64,000 nucleotides of DNA from NCBI GenBank assembly GCA_037178625.1, contig CM074128.1:1550001-1614000 (forward strand), in the 5' to 3' direction. Positions 38,301 to 52,454 of the stretch are shown here, piece by piece; the stretch's first letter is position 1, and every line of letters starts with the position of its first letter. Position numbers and translations under genes: made by a program. Below the pieces are notes generated by a model. That model was not told the origin of the DNA, searched no databases, and was given only the letters and a program-made list of their open reading frames with translations. The stretch is from Skeletonema tropicum (taxonomy: Eukaryota; Bacillariophyta; Thalassiosirophyceae; Thalassiosirales; Thalassiosiraceae).

Positions 38301-41300
38301 GTAGTAGCATCCTTGAGGCGTTTGGGGCACCTACTTGTTTCACGTCAATATCCAACCACGAAGACTCATTTTTGAGGAGAAACCTCGGTGTGATAGTGAC
38401 CATTCGAGATAGCTCTCCCCAGAAGCCACTGAGAGTGGTGACTTGATAGATAAGTTCAAAGACAGTAGGATCATTTGGGGAAAAGCTTGAATTGTGGGAA
38501 GGAGCATAATTTGACATGACCCGATAACCTGTGCGCTTCTCATTGACTGCTTTCGTGACAAGGGGCCACCGGGAAGATTCGGCACGGATCGCTCCATTGG
38601 CTCTTCCGCTAGGAGGAATAATAGCAGGAGTGCTCCATTTTCCATCCCTATATTTGACATTGATCAAAATCGATCCATCATTGGCAACTGTTGTCATGAT
38701 ATCTAATATTCCTTCCTGTTGGAGGGGAAGGTTGAACATATCAAGGAACCCACCACCCGTATTCTCGTTTTCGTCCAGCTGAGCACCAATTGTGTTTCGT
38801 TCGGCTTCCCTCTTTGCTCTGGTAAATTGATCCAAATCTGCGGGCTGGTGAAAGATCACCTTGTCACTAATGATGGAACGAATGTCACTTATTTGCTTTT
38901 GGATCGATACTTTCCGGAACCAACGCCTTCTTCGGTAGCGATGGCATTTGTCGAACTTTCTCCTACCTCCAAAAGCAGACGTCTTCGTCCCAGCAATATT
39001 TTTGCATGATTCCCAACCATCTTTCAAGTACGGATCACCAGTGCAATCAACTTGCCAATCATTTCCTTCGAGATCTGGTTCTTGCCTTAGGATAACGTGG
39101 TTCTCGGACGCCCACCATTTTCTTTCGACTTCTCCTCTATCATTGAGTGACAAATACTCAAAAACTTCTTCATACACCTCAGAATCACTCTGCTGCAGAG
39201 GAAGATTCAAGGTATCGTCGCAGTGATCATCGCCTGCTTCATCGTCATTGCCACCCAAGAGACCGAAGCTGCTACCTTCTAGAACGCTAGTGAGTTCAAC
39301 TAACGCTGACTCCGCACTAATTTTTGCCGGTAATAAAGAATCCACATCTCTTTCGACACCAATTTGGAACGAAGGCGCCCCAAATGTCAAGGGCAGAGAT
39401 GTCAAGTTTCGTAGCCAGATTTCCGCGTATAGAATTATATTGATCCCCTTTCCTGATTCCGTATATGAACGATCGGAAAGCTTGACCCCAAGAGTCAGAG
39501 GACTGTCATTTACAGGGCCTTTGCATTTGATATTGACTTGCTTTGCAATACATTCGTGTCCATTGATGCAAACTTCCAGCCACTCCGACCAAGAACATTC
39601 GCCATGAATAATGCATTTGAATCTTGCGCACAAGACACTCTCATTTGCATTTGTAGCGAAAATTTCTGTTGCACTCCCACACTGTAAATAATTGTCCACG
39701 GGTGGAGCCAGCGATTCCTGCCCAAGTTCAAGTGAGAGGTTGCGCTCCTTACGAAGTTGAGTGCCATCGAAAATTGATTTCGTATTCTGTTCATTTGTTG
39801 ATGCTATCTCCCACTCAATACCACAGCTAGAATGGAATAATAAGAAAACAACATCTATTAGTACAATGCGATACAGCACAATGTCAGCGATCATAGCAAA
39901 TTCAACTCACGGCAGCATGTTTCTTATCGAAATAGATGGCCATACTGTCACAACCTTAACACATGAGCTGCCTCCCTGGCAGTTGTCGAGGACCGCATCC
40001 AATGTAGCATTTTCTTCAGTGTAGGTGCAATGCATCCAAACTTGTTGGTGCGGACCCTCGGAAGTAGTGTCCCGCAAGCCACAGTGAACCCCACCCAAAG
40101 AATCTATCTTCGTTACCCACTTGTAGTGGACATCAATCGCACCAGTATTGGAGGCAAAAGACACTTCTTGGTCGTCAGAAGTTTCGGTCTCCAACAGTTC
40201 CAGCACTGGAGAAGAGCTCCATTCATGGATACTCTTTCCGTTCGTTGAACCTTCTCCAACATTCACGACTGGACGAATAAAGACAGCAACGTTGCAAAAA
40301 CAAGATTCCACCCAGACAGGTAAACAGAAACTACCGTGTCTCGTGTACCCGACTGAAATTATGGAGTTGGTAGAACCGTCACTCGTTGACAGGCGGGCTC
40401 CAACTTCGATGGCTGGACCGCAACCATGAACATTCACAAATGTAGCCGAGCTTAGAGTGAGAACTCTGCGGTTCTCTTCCAACTCGACCGTCCACGCTAA
40501 ATCGATGTGGGTGGAGACGACACAGTCTCCATCTTCTTGCCAAATAAAGACTCTGTGCATACTTCTGCCAACTTTATCCGTCTGTAAATTTCCAATTGGC
40601 TCGGCAAAAATATTTTTGCCCATTTGAGATGCAGCATTGCCTTCAAATTTCAGCACAATATCCAATGTTGGGAAGTGTCCATCATATCTTGCAAAGCGTG
40701 ACCCGTTCGTATCGCCTGTTTCTTTATCAACACCTTTGTGGAAGGGAGTCATTTCAAATTGCGCATCGCTCCCATCACCGACTGATGTTTTTGCTGCTCC
40801 TCTCCCTGAGAAACTAATGCACACCCCTGTTTGATTCCTAAGAATGAAAGGGGACTTCTCTGTGTCAGCGCGAACAGCCTTGCCTCGCTTCCGTGAGAAG
40901 TCTAAAGCTAATTTTGCAAGTTTAGTTGCCTTCTTCAGCTCTTTGCCATCAGTGGTCTTTGGCGTTGTCGGCTGCGTTGTGGTGTCAACGTTCTCTTTTG
41001 CCTCAACCGAGGCTATTTGCTTCGTATTTTTCAGCTGTCTCCAATTTCTGAGAGCCCTTCCTAGTATCCCTACAGCGCTATCTGATATCTGTGAAGTAAA
41101 ATAGAAAAGTTGAACTGAGTTGAGGGAAAAGAAGTTATCACATCATGTGGAAACAGTTCTGGGTGACTCACATTAATACAGAAAAAATCGACAGGGCTAG
41201 CTTCCATGTGTTGCTTGTACAGATGGTCTCCCAATTTGACATTCAACAGATGACCCTGGCGCTCAATTGACGCTGCAATACAGTGTGGTTCAATAAGAGG

Positions 41301-44300
41301 CTCCCATTGGTTGGTGATAGCATTGTAATATTCCATTTCCACGCTAGCTATTTCTGATTCTACCGTGAGCACTCTAGTGGGCGAATCAAAGCTTTCGCTC
41401 TGATCGTATGAAAGCAGGGACGGTCGTTTTGCCTTAATTCTTTTGGTTGCTGTCGTCAGCCCATGTGCTGCAACAACGCTAGTTCCGTTCATTCCTGTTC
41501 TCAGCACTGGCATATCTCTCCCACTAGTGTCATCGACTAAAGTAAGCTTGAAACTTAGCATTGCATCAAAGTTTGTGATTACCCCCCACACCGCTGAGTC
41601 AGCTTCAACAAACGAAATCACGTATCGTTTACTATTTTTTTGAATCGATGACTCGTATGATGATAGCAAACGCAATGCATCTTCGGCATGCACTTCTTCC
41701 CCATCGATTGCCACTATGACAGCTCCGGGAAGAGGAAGATTTAGTTGTGTCAACGAAACATTTGTCATCGTATAAGCATCCTCTACAGGCGACGATACGT
41801 CGGCATGCGAAGCACGTGCATTCCTCGTAGTTTCAGTGCTGAAAGAGAACAACTGAAGGTCAAATTCGTTCACAACAGCACTACCACCTAGTCCAGTCAC
41901 GATTTGCAGACCACTAGGTACCCCGTGCTTAAAGCTGTATTCGAAACGACGAGCACTTGATGTCGCCTGATCTCGGTCCTGCTTTAGATCCTTGAACTCT
42001 CCACTTTTCTCTGATGTCAGTGTGTCCAACGCATTGAACCCAGTAGAAGAAGACATGCCAGACCCATAGATATTTCCTCCTGGGCTGAGATAGGGTCGTT
42101 GTTGTTCTTCAGCTCTTTGAAGTGTGATAGTCAAAGGCCTTGGACTACTTTCGAATAGATTCACTATGTAAGGGAGAGGCAACTTACCTACGGGCGTTCC
42201 ATTGATTGAAGATAGAATGTCTCCACTCTGAACGTTGGGATTTGACGATGTATCAACTATGACAGTAGTCGAAGATTTCCTTAGCGTAAGACCTATCTTT
42301 CGAGTCGAAATGATTACATCGAAGGATATGCTACCGCTTGCTTCTGTAGATTTGCTGAATTGCAATGAGCTTGTTTTTGCCAATTTCAAAGATGGGCGTG
42401 AACTTCTTCTCCTGTTAACGACGTCTTTTTCTTTCGTTGTTTTTGCTTTCGCCTTTTTCTTCTTCGACCACTTTTTGACAACAGCTTCGATGAGACCAAC
42501 ATCTCCAAAACTAAACAGAGTTGCAACTGGCTCAATCTCAATGGTCAAGAAGCGCGTTGTTGGGAACCGAGTCCTCGAGAAATTCTTAACCTCCGTCGTG
42601 ACAGTTACAGGTTCGATTAAGGGCGTCCCGAGCAAATTTGCGTTCGATCCAGATAACTTTCTATTTGGCCCGATCAGCTCATCGACGTTTTGATGAACAC
42701 GTGTATCAAGCTCCTTAAAATGTCCATTCAATGTAGTTGTTGTTTTGATGTCAGCGAATTCCTCTGACACGATCGAAACCTCTTCATGAGTTTTATTGAC
42801 TTCTCCATCTGCCAAACCTCTAAGAACAAGTGCCCTAGAAAACGGATCGGTCTCATCAGCGAGAAGAATAAGGCGGGGGTACATCGCCAAGAACTTGAAT
42901 TGAATGGATCCAGTAGAACTCTTTGTCTTGGAATCTGTACTTGAAGACTCAGCGGTTGTAGCTAATACCTTTGCTTGATACAGCTCTGGACAGTGCCATT
43001 TTCCCGAGCCAAAACTGATTACATCTTCGATACTTCGGGGCAACAAAGTGATGCTCAACGTATTTACTTTCAAGTCAATCGATTTGGACAACCCTTCTGT
43101 ATCTACTTCTAGGGAAATGAGCGGACCAAATGAAGATTCTCCGTAACCCTCTGCAACCACACTAAACGCGCAAGGAGGGCGTTTTCGCTCATTTCCACCG
43201 AGGTAAATATCACGGGCTAGTCTACCATAATCGCCAAGATCTGTGAACGACATGTCATGCAGAGAGAAGGAAGCAGACTTGCTACCATTGGATCTCTTCG
43301 TTAGTTTGGCCTCAAAATTCTGGATCGAAAATTTGCAAATATCATAGCAAAGGTAGTTAGCATGTTCTTCGTCCAACTTGTCAAACCAATCGTCTCGGTG
43401 TAGAGTGATATTCATCGACTGCAACAAGAACTCAATGTTCGTTTCGGATTCTTTCGAGGCAACTTTGTTTTCTCCAAAACGAACAAATCTAGCACTTTCA
43501 GCATATTGCACACCAGAATCTTCTTCGCCTTCACTTTGCCAATACATCTTTTCTATGTTTTCCCACTTGGACTCATCAACAGCCTTACTGACATTTTCTC
43601 GCATGATCAACCTCAACATCAGAAAATCCCTGTAGCTTAAGCGAATATTGAACGTTTCAATTCCTCCTCGAACTTGCGTTACTTTCCCGGTCGTTGGTTT
43701 CATCACAGTGAGCTTGGTATCAAAATAGGTATCAGGACTCTCCAGCCCAGTTACTGCTTCGAATAATTCTACTGTTATCCCAAGACCCAATGTAATGTCT
43801 AATACTCGATACCAGTCAATTGCGTTCTGCACACGCGCTTCTTCAAACCAACTTTTTATTGCTACAGTGCCCAAAGAGAAATAACAACCTCCAGTTACAG
43901 AAGAAGATGAGCGAGGGACAAAGATACGTGGACGATCAATGACAACATCGAGGAAGCTACGGGTTTTGATTCTACTCTCGCAGAAACTCTGTGCCGCTTT
44001 TGAAGTTGCCCCCATCCCTTTCCCTGTAAATATATGCGTGACGTGTATAGAGAAGTCGAGTATGTAATGAGCCGACTGATGCTTTATGTCACGCAAAAAA
44101 AATATCTCAAGCGAAAACGTTTCCGTCCTTACCTGGTAAGCCATTGTTCAAATAATCAGCAAGCTCTGCGCTTCTCTCGCGCAAGTAGTTGAATTCTATT
44201 GGTGCCAAATTGATCGATAAAAAGTCGTCAATATCACCTGCGCTAGTCTTTTCCTCGACCCATTGCGTAAATGACATTCCTCTCATTCGACCCTCTTTGT

Positions 44301-47300
44301 CACGACTAGAGGATTCTTTTCTGTTGAACGTCCTATACTGGAAAGAGAACACATGCTTTGAAGTTTGATTAACACTCCCGTCATTTATCACCTTCAGCAT
44401 GCGCCTATTGCGATCAGAAGTTACTGTATTCAAATCTGGATCCCACACTTGGAGAGACGCGATTGAACCCTGCAATAAATAAGACTCGTCACGAAACCGC
44501 TCAAACTGGATCCCAACACCCATGACTTTGGTATCCAAAATGCGCCTTTGCTGGTATTCTTTGTCTGTCGATACAATCAGAGTATGGAACATCAGTGAGA
44601 TGAGAACATTCTGCAGTCTCTTCAAATCTTAACAACGCGATACTTACTCAAATATATGCATATGCTATCAATGTCCGCTTTCACAGAAAAGACAACATTA
44701 ACCGACTCAGGAGCTGTTGTTGTTTGCGGCGCAAGATTTACTCGATTGGCATCACTTTTGTCACTAGATGATGAGGTTAGGATAGTAGTCGTGGCTTTTT
44801 TCATTCTTCCCAAAAAGCGTTGCAATGCAATGACAGTAGACGGATTCCATTGGGCTGTCAAATGCGACAAGCTCAAGTCAATGTAATTCACCCCATTCCC
44901 ATGTAACAGGCTGCGGAATACAAAATCACATATCCTAGCAGATGAACTGTTAGAGGGAATATCAGGAGCGCGTAAATGTCCTATTGCTTCACGAAGTTTC
45001 TCCATCGACGGTGATAGTTGAAAACCCCACTCAGATGTTGTCAGTCTATATGATTCCCACGACATTGAAGATACCACACCAGAAAAAGAAGAGAATAAAC
45101 CACCGTCGGTCCTTTCATGCGTAGAGCTTGCAACCATAGATCGAAAGGGAGAATCTTCCGATTGCAACAAATCTATGAGTTCAAGGCGATCCAGCGCAAC
45201 GAGAGTTGTGGTATGGTTGAGCGAGCTAGCATCTATGACAGAGGGTTGTTTCACTGTTCGAGAAAAAAACAATCCCACAAGTGATAACACAATTAAAGGC
45301 TGGGGATAGCGAGAGAAAAGAATGAAGAAGTGTGAGAAGGTATATTTGTTGCCAATTTTGATGGGTGGTTGAAATAATACTGACCTGAGCATTCGCAAAG
45401 TGACGATAACTATCGTCCGTAACTAAAAGACTTAAGCCGCTGCATAAAACATCGAGCTTCACCTCTCCTTTTTGACCTGTTCTTTCGCTACCGCTGCCGT
45501 CATTTGTTTTCGGCGTATACTGTCCAGCATTTGAGGTTCCCTCGGTGCTGCGTATAATTTGCTTGTTGAATCCATTCAATACGTCAACCGAGGATGTCAA
45601 ATCTGTGTACGCTGCATGTGCTTTCAGTTCTTCCATCCAGATCCATCCATTCGTCTGTTCCGGCGGATAAGATTCTAGGCGCTGTGTTTTTGTTAAGGAC
45701 CCGCATAATGAGAAAGGACAAATGAGGCTTGAATTCGACGATGGATTTCCCACTTGCCCAGCAAAGATTTCCATTCCATTACAGATTACGGATTGTGCAG
45801 ATGTATTGCCATGTGAACTTTGGTGGTAATGCAAATTTGCCATGTGCAACGTTACACACGAGTTCTTTTCCGCAGTCCCAGTTGCATCAGCGACCAATAT
45901 GATTCGAGGTGAAGTTAGAGAAAAGAGGAACTCCTTTGATTCTGTTGCAGAAGTTGTTTGTTGTGCAACTTGTGCAGCATTATCGGTAGCTCTGTCTATT
46001 TCACTTGTTGCCGCCTTCGACATTCGGTAAAATCTATCACCGACCTGCATGACTGATGACATTTCTTCGTTGGTAAATATCTCCGGAGAAGTTGGCAAAA
46101 ACTTGAAAAAATCGTTTACGTGTTGCCAGGCTGGAACAATCATATATATGCCAGCATGGTCAAGATGAAGTGATTTCACGTTGTCTCCATTTGGGCGAGT
46201 TGTTGATGTAAACTGAAGGAGACAAGAACTCGATTGATTAGGAATTGACGCAATTGGCAGCAACAAATCTGGAAAGCCACTCCATTCTTTCCGATTACTT
46301 GTTTGCTGCAGATGAATACTTTCAACCTTTGCCTGCTGCCTTGAGATGCAATCCGCATTTTTGAGCAAAGACCAGCTAGTATTCATGCATCTCACGCACA
46401 TCATTTCTTCTGGCCTCCCACTCCTGTTCTCATCCCCGTCCACATAAAAGTGAAACTCTAGGCATTGGAATGAAAGAGATATAGAATATGTTGTCGGTGG
46501 CAAACCTTTTTTCTCGTATCCAAACATGACAAGATTGGCCGATGCGCCATCTGCTGCCCTACCAAGTGAGTCATTAGAAAGGAATCGCGATGGTTCCGAC
46601 AAATTGTAATTCACAAAGAAACGGAACAAAGAAAAATTCTTCCTCGAGAGGCGCATCGAAAGTGGATCGATGGTGCCAACGACATTCCATTTTGGCTTCA
46701 CCAGTGGGGCCGTTGGCCCAACAGGCCATCTCACATTCAGGACCATCGACGGAGACTTGCTCAAACTGGCTACCTCGTTAAGTTTGCTCTCGTCCCAACT
46801 TTGTACATCTAAGTCACAAAATTCTATCCTGCAATTGTGGAACCATTGTGTCCACTCCGAAAGCCGCTCGTCACCTCCTTCCATCGCGCCTTCTGTGAAA
46901 TGACTTTCTGCCGTGAATGCACTCAAGTGAAGGCGGATATGCTGAGGAGACCTGTTTGGGATGAAATGCCATAATTATATTGTGAGGATGATTCAGCTTT
47001 AACGAATAAAAATGTAGAACGCTTTGTCAAACCTTACCGATAGCTCACTGGAAGCAAAAGAAGGGGTTGTTCCATTTTGATTGAAAGTCTCGTTCGCTTG
47101 AATGCTCTCGTAATTTCTAGATGGTCAGAAAAGTTAGGGGCTGGCTTTGGCTTTGATCCCCAGACGGCAGATCCCATCATGCCCTCGAAAAAATAATCAA
47201 ATACCTCAAGCCAAAATTGCTGCACATACACAAATTTCATCTCCGAGAAGTTTACTTTCATCATGTTGTCAAAGTTCCGCTTGCCATCAAAGTCATCAAT

Positions 47301-50300
47301 AACATCTCTTGGGAATGATTCAAATGACATTTGCATTATTGATTTCGACGATGATGACTGTAAACCAATCATTTGACTATACAGCGTCTTTCCAGGGTCC
47401 TTCATTCGAGCATCCGCTATTGTCGCTGTTGTTTTAGATCCCCCAAGAGGCTTTCGGAAGAAGGAAATTTGTGTCTGGTTCATCTCAGCGACGAACAGGC
47501 ATCGTTCTTGAGAATCTTTGTTGAAGTTTATCCGAAGCTTGGTAAGAGAAAACGATACAGTGAAGTTTGGCTGTGGTCCCTTCGTTTTAGACACGAGGTC
47601 TGGTCGTTCGACGGGGTTGTTGTCAACTGCATCAAAGAATTCAGCATCTTGTGAAGCTTGCTGAAGTATTTCTTCGTCGGTATTCAAAAAATCTGGGGCT
47701 GGAGCAGCTGTAGACTCAGTTAACGCCATCAGCTCCGATGGGGGAAGTCTCATCGACTTTTGTACTTTAGCAAAGGTTTCTGGGTTCCATTCAACATACA
47801 ATTCGTGGAAACGAATCACAACGTCTGTGTCACCATTCACCTGTTTCGACATTTCGACAACAACTAAATCTGCATCTCTGCCTGTGCAATCTTCATTGTT
47901 TTGGTCCATACTTAGCAACGACGGCTCGATGGAAGACATCACATGACAAAAACAGCTTTCATCCTTCAAGTGAATTGATCGCAGACGGGAGGCAAAGTTC
48001 GATGAAACCCCATTATGAGCAGTGTTCAACACATATTCACCTCCAATACCACGGATGGACAAGTCAATGAGGGGAACCAATCGTATTTGTGATTCCTTTG
48101 GCAAGTGCTCAAAGCCTACATCGTTTCCTACACGCAATGCGATGATTGGAGCAGAGAAAGAAAACTTTACTTCCTGCTCAGGTGCAACTGCTACTTCGGG
48201 CGGGGCGGCAGTTGGTTCTCTAGTGGCTTTACGTAGCATATTCATGTGAAATCTTCTCTGATGTCGGGGGGTTTCGCCTCCGATGGTTGATAGTATATCC
48301 TCAATCGTCTTCCGCTGCTTCACTTTGGAATTTCTTAATTTGGCGTCCTTCCATCTTATTTGAAGTCGCGACACAAGCCGAACTGCAGATGAGGTCAAGT
48401 TGAAGCTCAGACGAGGTAGCAATGCTTGTACGTCAATGACACTCTTTCCAGCTGAGGAAGCAGTTGCGATGTGAGTCATTATCGAAAAATTCAACGAAAA
48501 TGGCTCAATCAGAGCGTGTTTGTGAGAAACCATCGTGCCACACGACGCAGCAGTTTGTTGAGTGCAAATAGCCCTAATGTCTGAAAGCTGAAGCAACCAC
48601 TTGTCATCGAATCCTTGCGGAAGGATTTCACTAGAGTCACTTCGAATAGTGAGCCTTCCGAGATCAATAACAAGAGTGGGTGAGTCGGTGTTTTGAAGAT
48701 CTTCGGGAATCATCAACACAGGAGCAGCAATATCAATTGACACATTGAACTTCTTCCGCCTCGATAAAACAGCCATGAGCCTTTTTCTTTGTGCTCTACG
48801 CCACCGTGAAAGAGCCTGAGATATCCGTTCATAATCCTTCGAAAATTCATTTGTTTTCACAGCAGCGAAGAGTCTGGACAATGCTTCAAAGGCATGTGTC
48901 GAGTACACAACTTCCAAAGGAGATACCTGTACGTCTACGAACGCAGTTGCATGCAACTGACTTCTGTTTTCCCTCAAATTTCGAATCACAACGCTCGCGG
49001 TGCGAGTATTCGATGGATGGTCACAGCAATTATCTTCTGCTCCTTTCATGCCAATCAATATTTGTTCCTTGCACCCTCCATCGACACGGCTACTTATCAA
49101 GTCAGCTACATGCAACGAGTTTAATGAGCATGATACGTCCCACGAACGATTTCTGAAACTATTGAACACCAGAGAAAACGAGCAGTCCAACTGAGCAATT
49201 GGAGCTCGGCGTTGATCCATGTAGCCCGGTGAGTCCCCGTTAGTCGTTGTATCATTTGCCTGAACAGTAAAGTTTTGACATGCAACTGATAATGTTAGAA
49301 CTGCAGAATTGATTTGGTCATGATCCACCACAACATCTTGCAACAAGTCACTCCTCTCATCTATTTGTTCGGTATCTAGGGCCGAGACAAGGTGATTAAG
49401 CTTGAATTCCCTATACTCCAATGAAAGAACGGAAAGTTTGCCTAACGCCATTTCATCAGTGTCAACAGACAATGATTCTGTTATGGGCGCATCACCATTA
49501 GTCTGCATTGTCGTGTCTGAAGCGTCATCTACTGCTGGGGTTGAGGTACACCCCGATAATTTGCTGAAAACTGTCATTCGAAAAGATACAATCTCCTCGT
49601 TGTTCAGTAAATCTTCCAGAGCTACTAATTTGCCGTGAATTTCGTTCCTCTCTGACATGTCACCATGCGCAGAGTTCCAGAGTGATTCATAAAGTGTCAT
49701 GTATTCCTTCCGCAACCGTAGCAATCGAGCCAGTCCCAGCCAGCCTTTTCTCTGAAATCTTTTCCTTTCCCGAGTAGTATGCTGTTCATTGAAGTGGCTT
49801 TGATTTTTTCGCAGCACCATCACAGATCCTATTGCATACTTCCACCACCAACGTGCATTTCCCTTGGGTCTGATTTCAGGTGGGGGGCGAAGCAGTGACA
49901 ATTGATTAGTTATCCGCTCTTCAATTACCTGATCTCTCATAGATGAAAGGGATTGCTTTGAAGTGAAGTGGCATTTCCGAATGTATGCAACATCTTCTAA
50001 CGTGTTCCGGTCAAAGCAGATGCTGCAGGATGGAAGGGAGAGCTTGGCTTGAATTGATGGTCCTACTGCAGATGTTCCAGACACACCGTCACCAACGGGA
50101 CTAGACATTACAAGATGAATCGATGGAGACATGGGCTTTATCAGATAATTGTGTTGTAGAAAGCCAACGTTCTCTGTCCCATCGTTGGACAATATATCCA
50201 ATTCGTCGAATCTCGTCTCGTAATAAATTCTATCAACCTCTGTTTCAGATGTCTGCGAGTGACCCGACGAAGGCGTCATGTATCCAACAAAAAGATCTTG

Positions 50301-51592
50301 ATGAGAGCTATCCCAGTAAATAGAAAGATTCTCTACGTTTGCAACTTTCTGTTGCAGTTGCAGAGTTGCTGACATCCCCTCCGAGGTAATTGAAGAGCAT
50401 CATCTATTTTCACACCATCATCTATATTTGGTCCTTCTCCTACCTCAGCATTCCTGATTGAAAATTTGTCTAGTCGCATCCCAACAGCAAATGCAGGCCG
50501 ATAGCGCTGCCGTTGTTGATGCATAGGCGCAGCAGTAGTATCATTGAACCAACCATAACCTTCGTCTTCATAACGTATATGAATGTTTTGTACAGTAACC
50601 TTCAACGAGGCAAGAGCACGTGCCACAAATCCTTTTGCCCACTTTGCCAAACGACTCCCCTTCGATTCGGATCCATTATTGGAAGAAGAAGAAGCTGGGC
50701 TAGTTTCATTATTTGGAGTAGTATTGCCACTCACAAGCTTGAATAACTCCTTTTCTAAAAGCGACTGCACTGCCAATTCACGTTCTCTGCGTGACCGTTC
50801 TATTTTCTTTTCTCTCCGCTCTTTGGCTGACACCGATGGAGAGTTTTGTTGTGTGTTGTTGTCTTCTCTGACATTGTGCCGATTGGGTTCATCATCATCA
50901 CAAGCTCCCCTGGCACGTGCCCGTGTATGATTGCTCGGTGCCAAGAGTATTCTAACGTCGGAAAGAACAGCAGAGCATCTCATCCCTTCGTCGTCATGAG
51001 TATTTTTTTGCGTAGATTGCTGCTTGTCAGTATTATCCATTTGGGAAGCCCTCAACAGTCTCCATGGAATATGAATCTCCAGTGATCCTATAGATCCATG
51101 TGCGATTTCAATGGCCGGACCATTATTATTGTGATTATTTTTTGTCTTTGGTGGCTGTGACGATGATTTTTTGTGCCTCTGCTCATCACTATCTTCCATC
51201 TTGTCAGTGTCATAATGAGCAGCAGCGGCATCATCGTCACAGATGTCTTCAATTTGCGACGCACAAGATTGAAAGGAGTCGTCATCTGAAGACGTATCAT
51301 CTTGGACATTATTTGCCTCCTCAAACTGAGACATCATGCTATCATGATCATCGCCATCAGAAACAATAATATCCTCCTCTTGTTCATCATCATCACTAAA
51401 ATAATCATCATCGTCATTGTCCACCGTATCATCACCACCCAAATGCTTCAATGCATCCTTCCGTAAGTGAAGATTTCGCAATACCAGTACACCACGCCAT
51501 GCACTTAATTCCGCAGTTGTATTCTCGTCAAAGTCTTCGAATACATGGCCAAATTTGGATGCTAGGGCGGAGAGGAGATATCTTTCCAGCAT
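35358..51592 (-). CDS. VPS13: VPS13-family lipid-transfer protein, nine exons
   Basis: Exons on the minus strand: 51592-50444, 50348-47038, 46951-45385, 45299-44648, 44564-44133, 44023-41172, 41088-39911, 39826-36347 and 36261-35358. All eight introns are GT-AG, 83-109 nt, and phases fit; total 15,525 nt, about 5,174 aa. N-terminal chorein domain: MLERYLLSALASKFGHVFEDF, then LSAWRGVLVLRNLHLRKDAL. Exon 8 holds the VAB/SHR-BD region (e.g. FRIENHSPFQIFVSQDG). C-terminus: VPS13_C/ATG2_C-like helices (GVSDFVKEPVKGFKKS, RGFESGVQKLVQGI) and a PH-like end (VALMSVNQLLILSEDGKEV). VPS13 is a rod-like bridge that moves phospholipids between organelles at contact sites. Unusual: a PDZ domain at about 2935-3006 (GDILSSINGTPVG) and a second PDZ-like segment at about 3063-3178 (PGAVIVAIDGEEVHAEDALRLL). 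The first junction (50444/50348) is the least certain. Confidence 0.85.
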
Positions 51593-51957
51593 CTTCTTTG
51601 AAGTGAACCGAAGTTAACGCCAGCTCTTTCAATCGTCTTAGATATGCTCCTTGTCAGCAGCTGTTCACGCTCTAGCTAACAATTAGTGGCTGTGTCTGCT
51701 GCTGTGGTGATGCCGGCCAGCATAATATCGCCGCCGTTATTATTGAAGCGGATTGCTGATCTACCAGAAAGGACATCGGCAACTGCCAAGTGCAAGCAAG
51801 ATGAAGAATGCGCGATGGTGGATGCTGTCGTTCGGTACCCAATGAATAAAACACCCTTTTGATTAGCAATTGAAATTGTTTTCTATTTATGTTGTCCAAA
51901 GTGAAGCTAGTTACTCCTATTGATTTTTTTATCGAAGATAAGTCAATGAAAATCAAG
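51593..51957. other. VPS13 upstream region
   Basis: 365 bp between the VPS13 start and the left end of the TIR element. Presumed VPS13 promoter. No gene. GCCGCCGTTATTATTG and similar short runs only. Confidence 0.35.
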
Positions 51958-52029
51958 TATATCCATGATGAGATTTTAAACCGCGAAAAAATTTTAGAAG
52001 TTCTCGAGAGTCCCAAAATGGGACGCTCA

Positions 52030-52454
52030 GTGAATAATTGCTGTAATGACCCAAAAAAGTTTACAGACGCCTTCTATACACTCTTGTGATCAATACCATG
52101 TGCTTAGGTTGTTCAATTTTGTCATTGGTAGTCTCTAGGCACCGTTATTAGTAGATACAATTTTCGTGGATTTTTAGAGGAAAAATGAGAATTTTGAATA
52201 TACATATAAAATGGGCATTCTATGGAGCTCGACAGCCCGAAAATGCTTCCATTGCAGGTCTACACCTTCGCTACAATGAGTGGGGGGTATGGAGGACGAG
52301 TTTGTCACTGTGTACTGGCTGGATACTATGCTCTATGTAATGAATATTTATGTTCATGTGATATGTATCTATTCTCGTGTATCTCTTGTCCCGGTCCCAC
52401 CCGTGAACTTCTCATGCTGCTTCACTTCCCATTATCGTATATATTGTTATTGTA
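52030..52454. other. left subterminal region of the TIR element
   Basis: 425 bp without a supported gene. Presumed 3' UTR and subterminal sequence of the element. Short frames here have no recognisable content. Confidence 0.35.

Noticed and set aside
48791..49194. Plus-strand ORFs inside VPS13 exon 2
   Set aside because: Shadows of the VPS13 reading frame. No independent features.
35358..51592. Nine separate genes on the minus strand
   Set aside because: Frames join at consistent GT-AG sites with matching phases and the combined domain order is VPS13.
51889..52089. Short ORF with SPKMGRS, echoed at 55401-55622
   Set aside because: The shared peptide is just translation of the element's inverted-repeat block, not a conserved protein.
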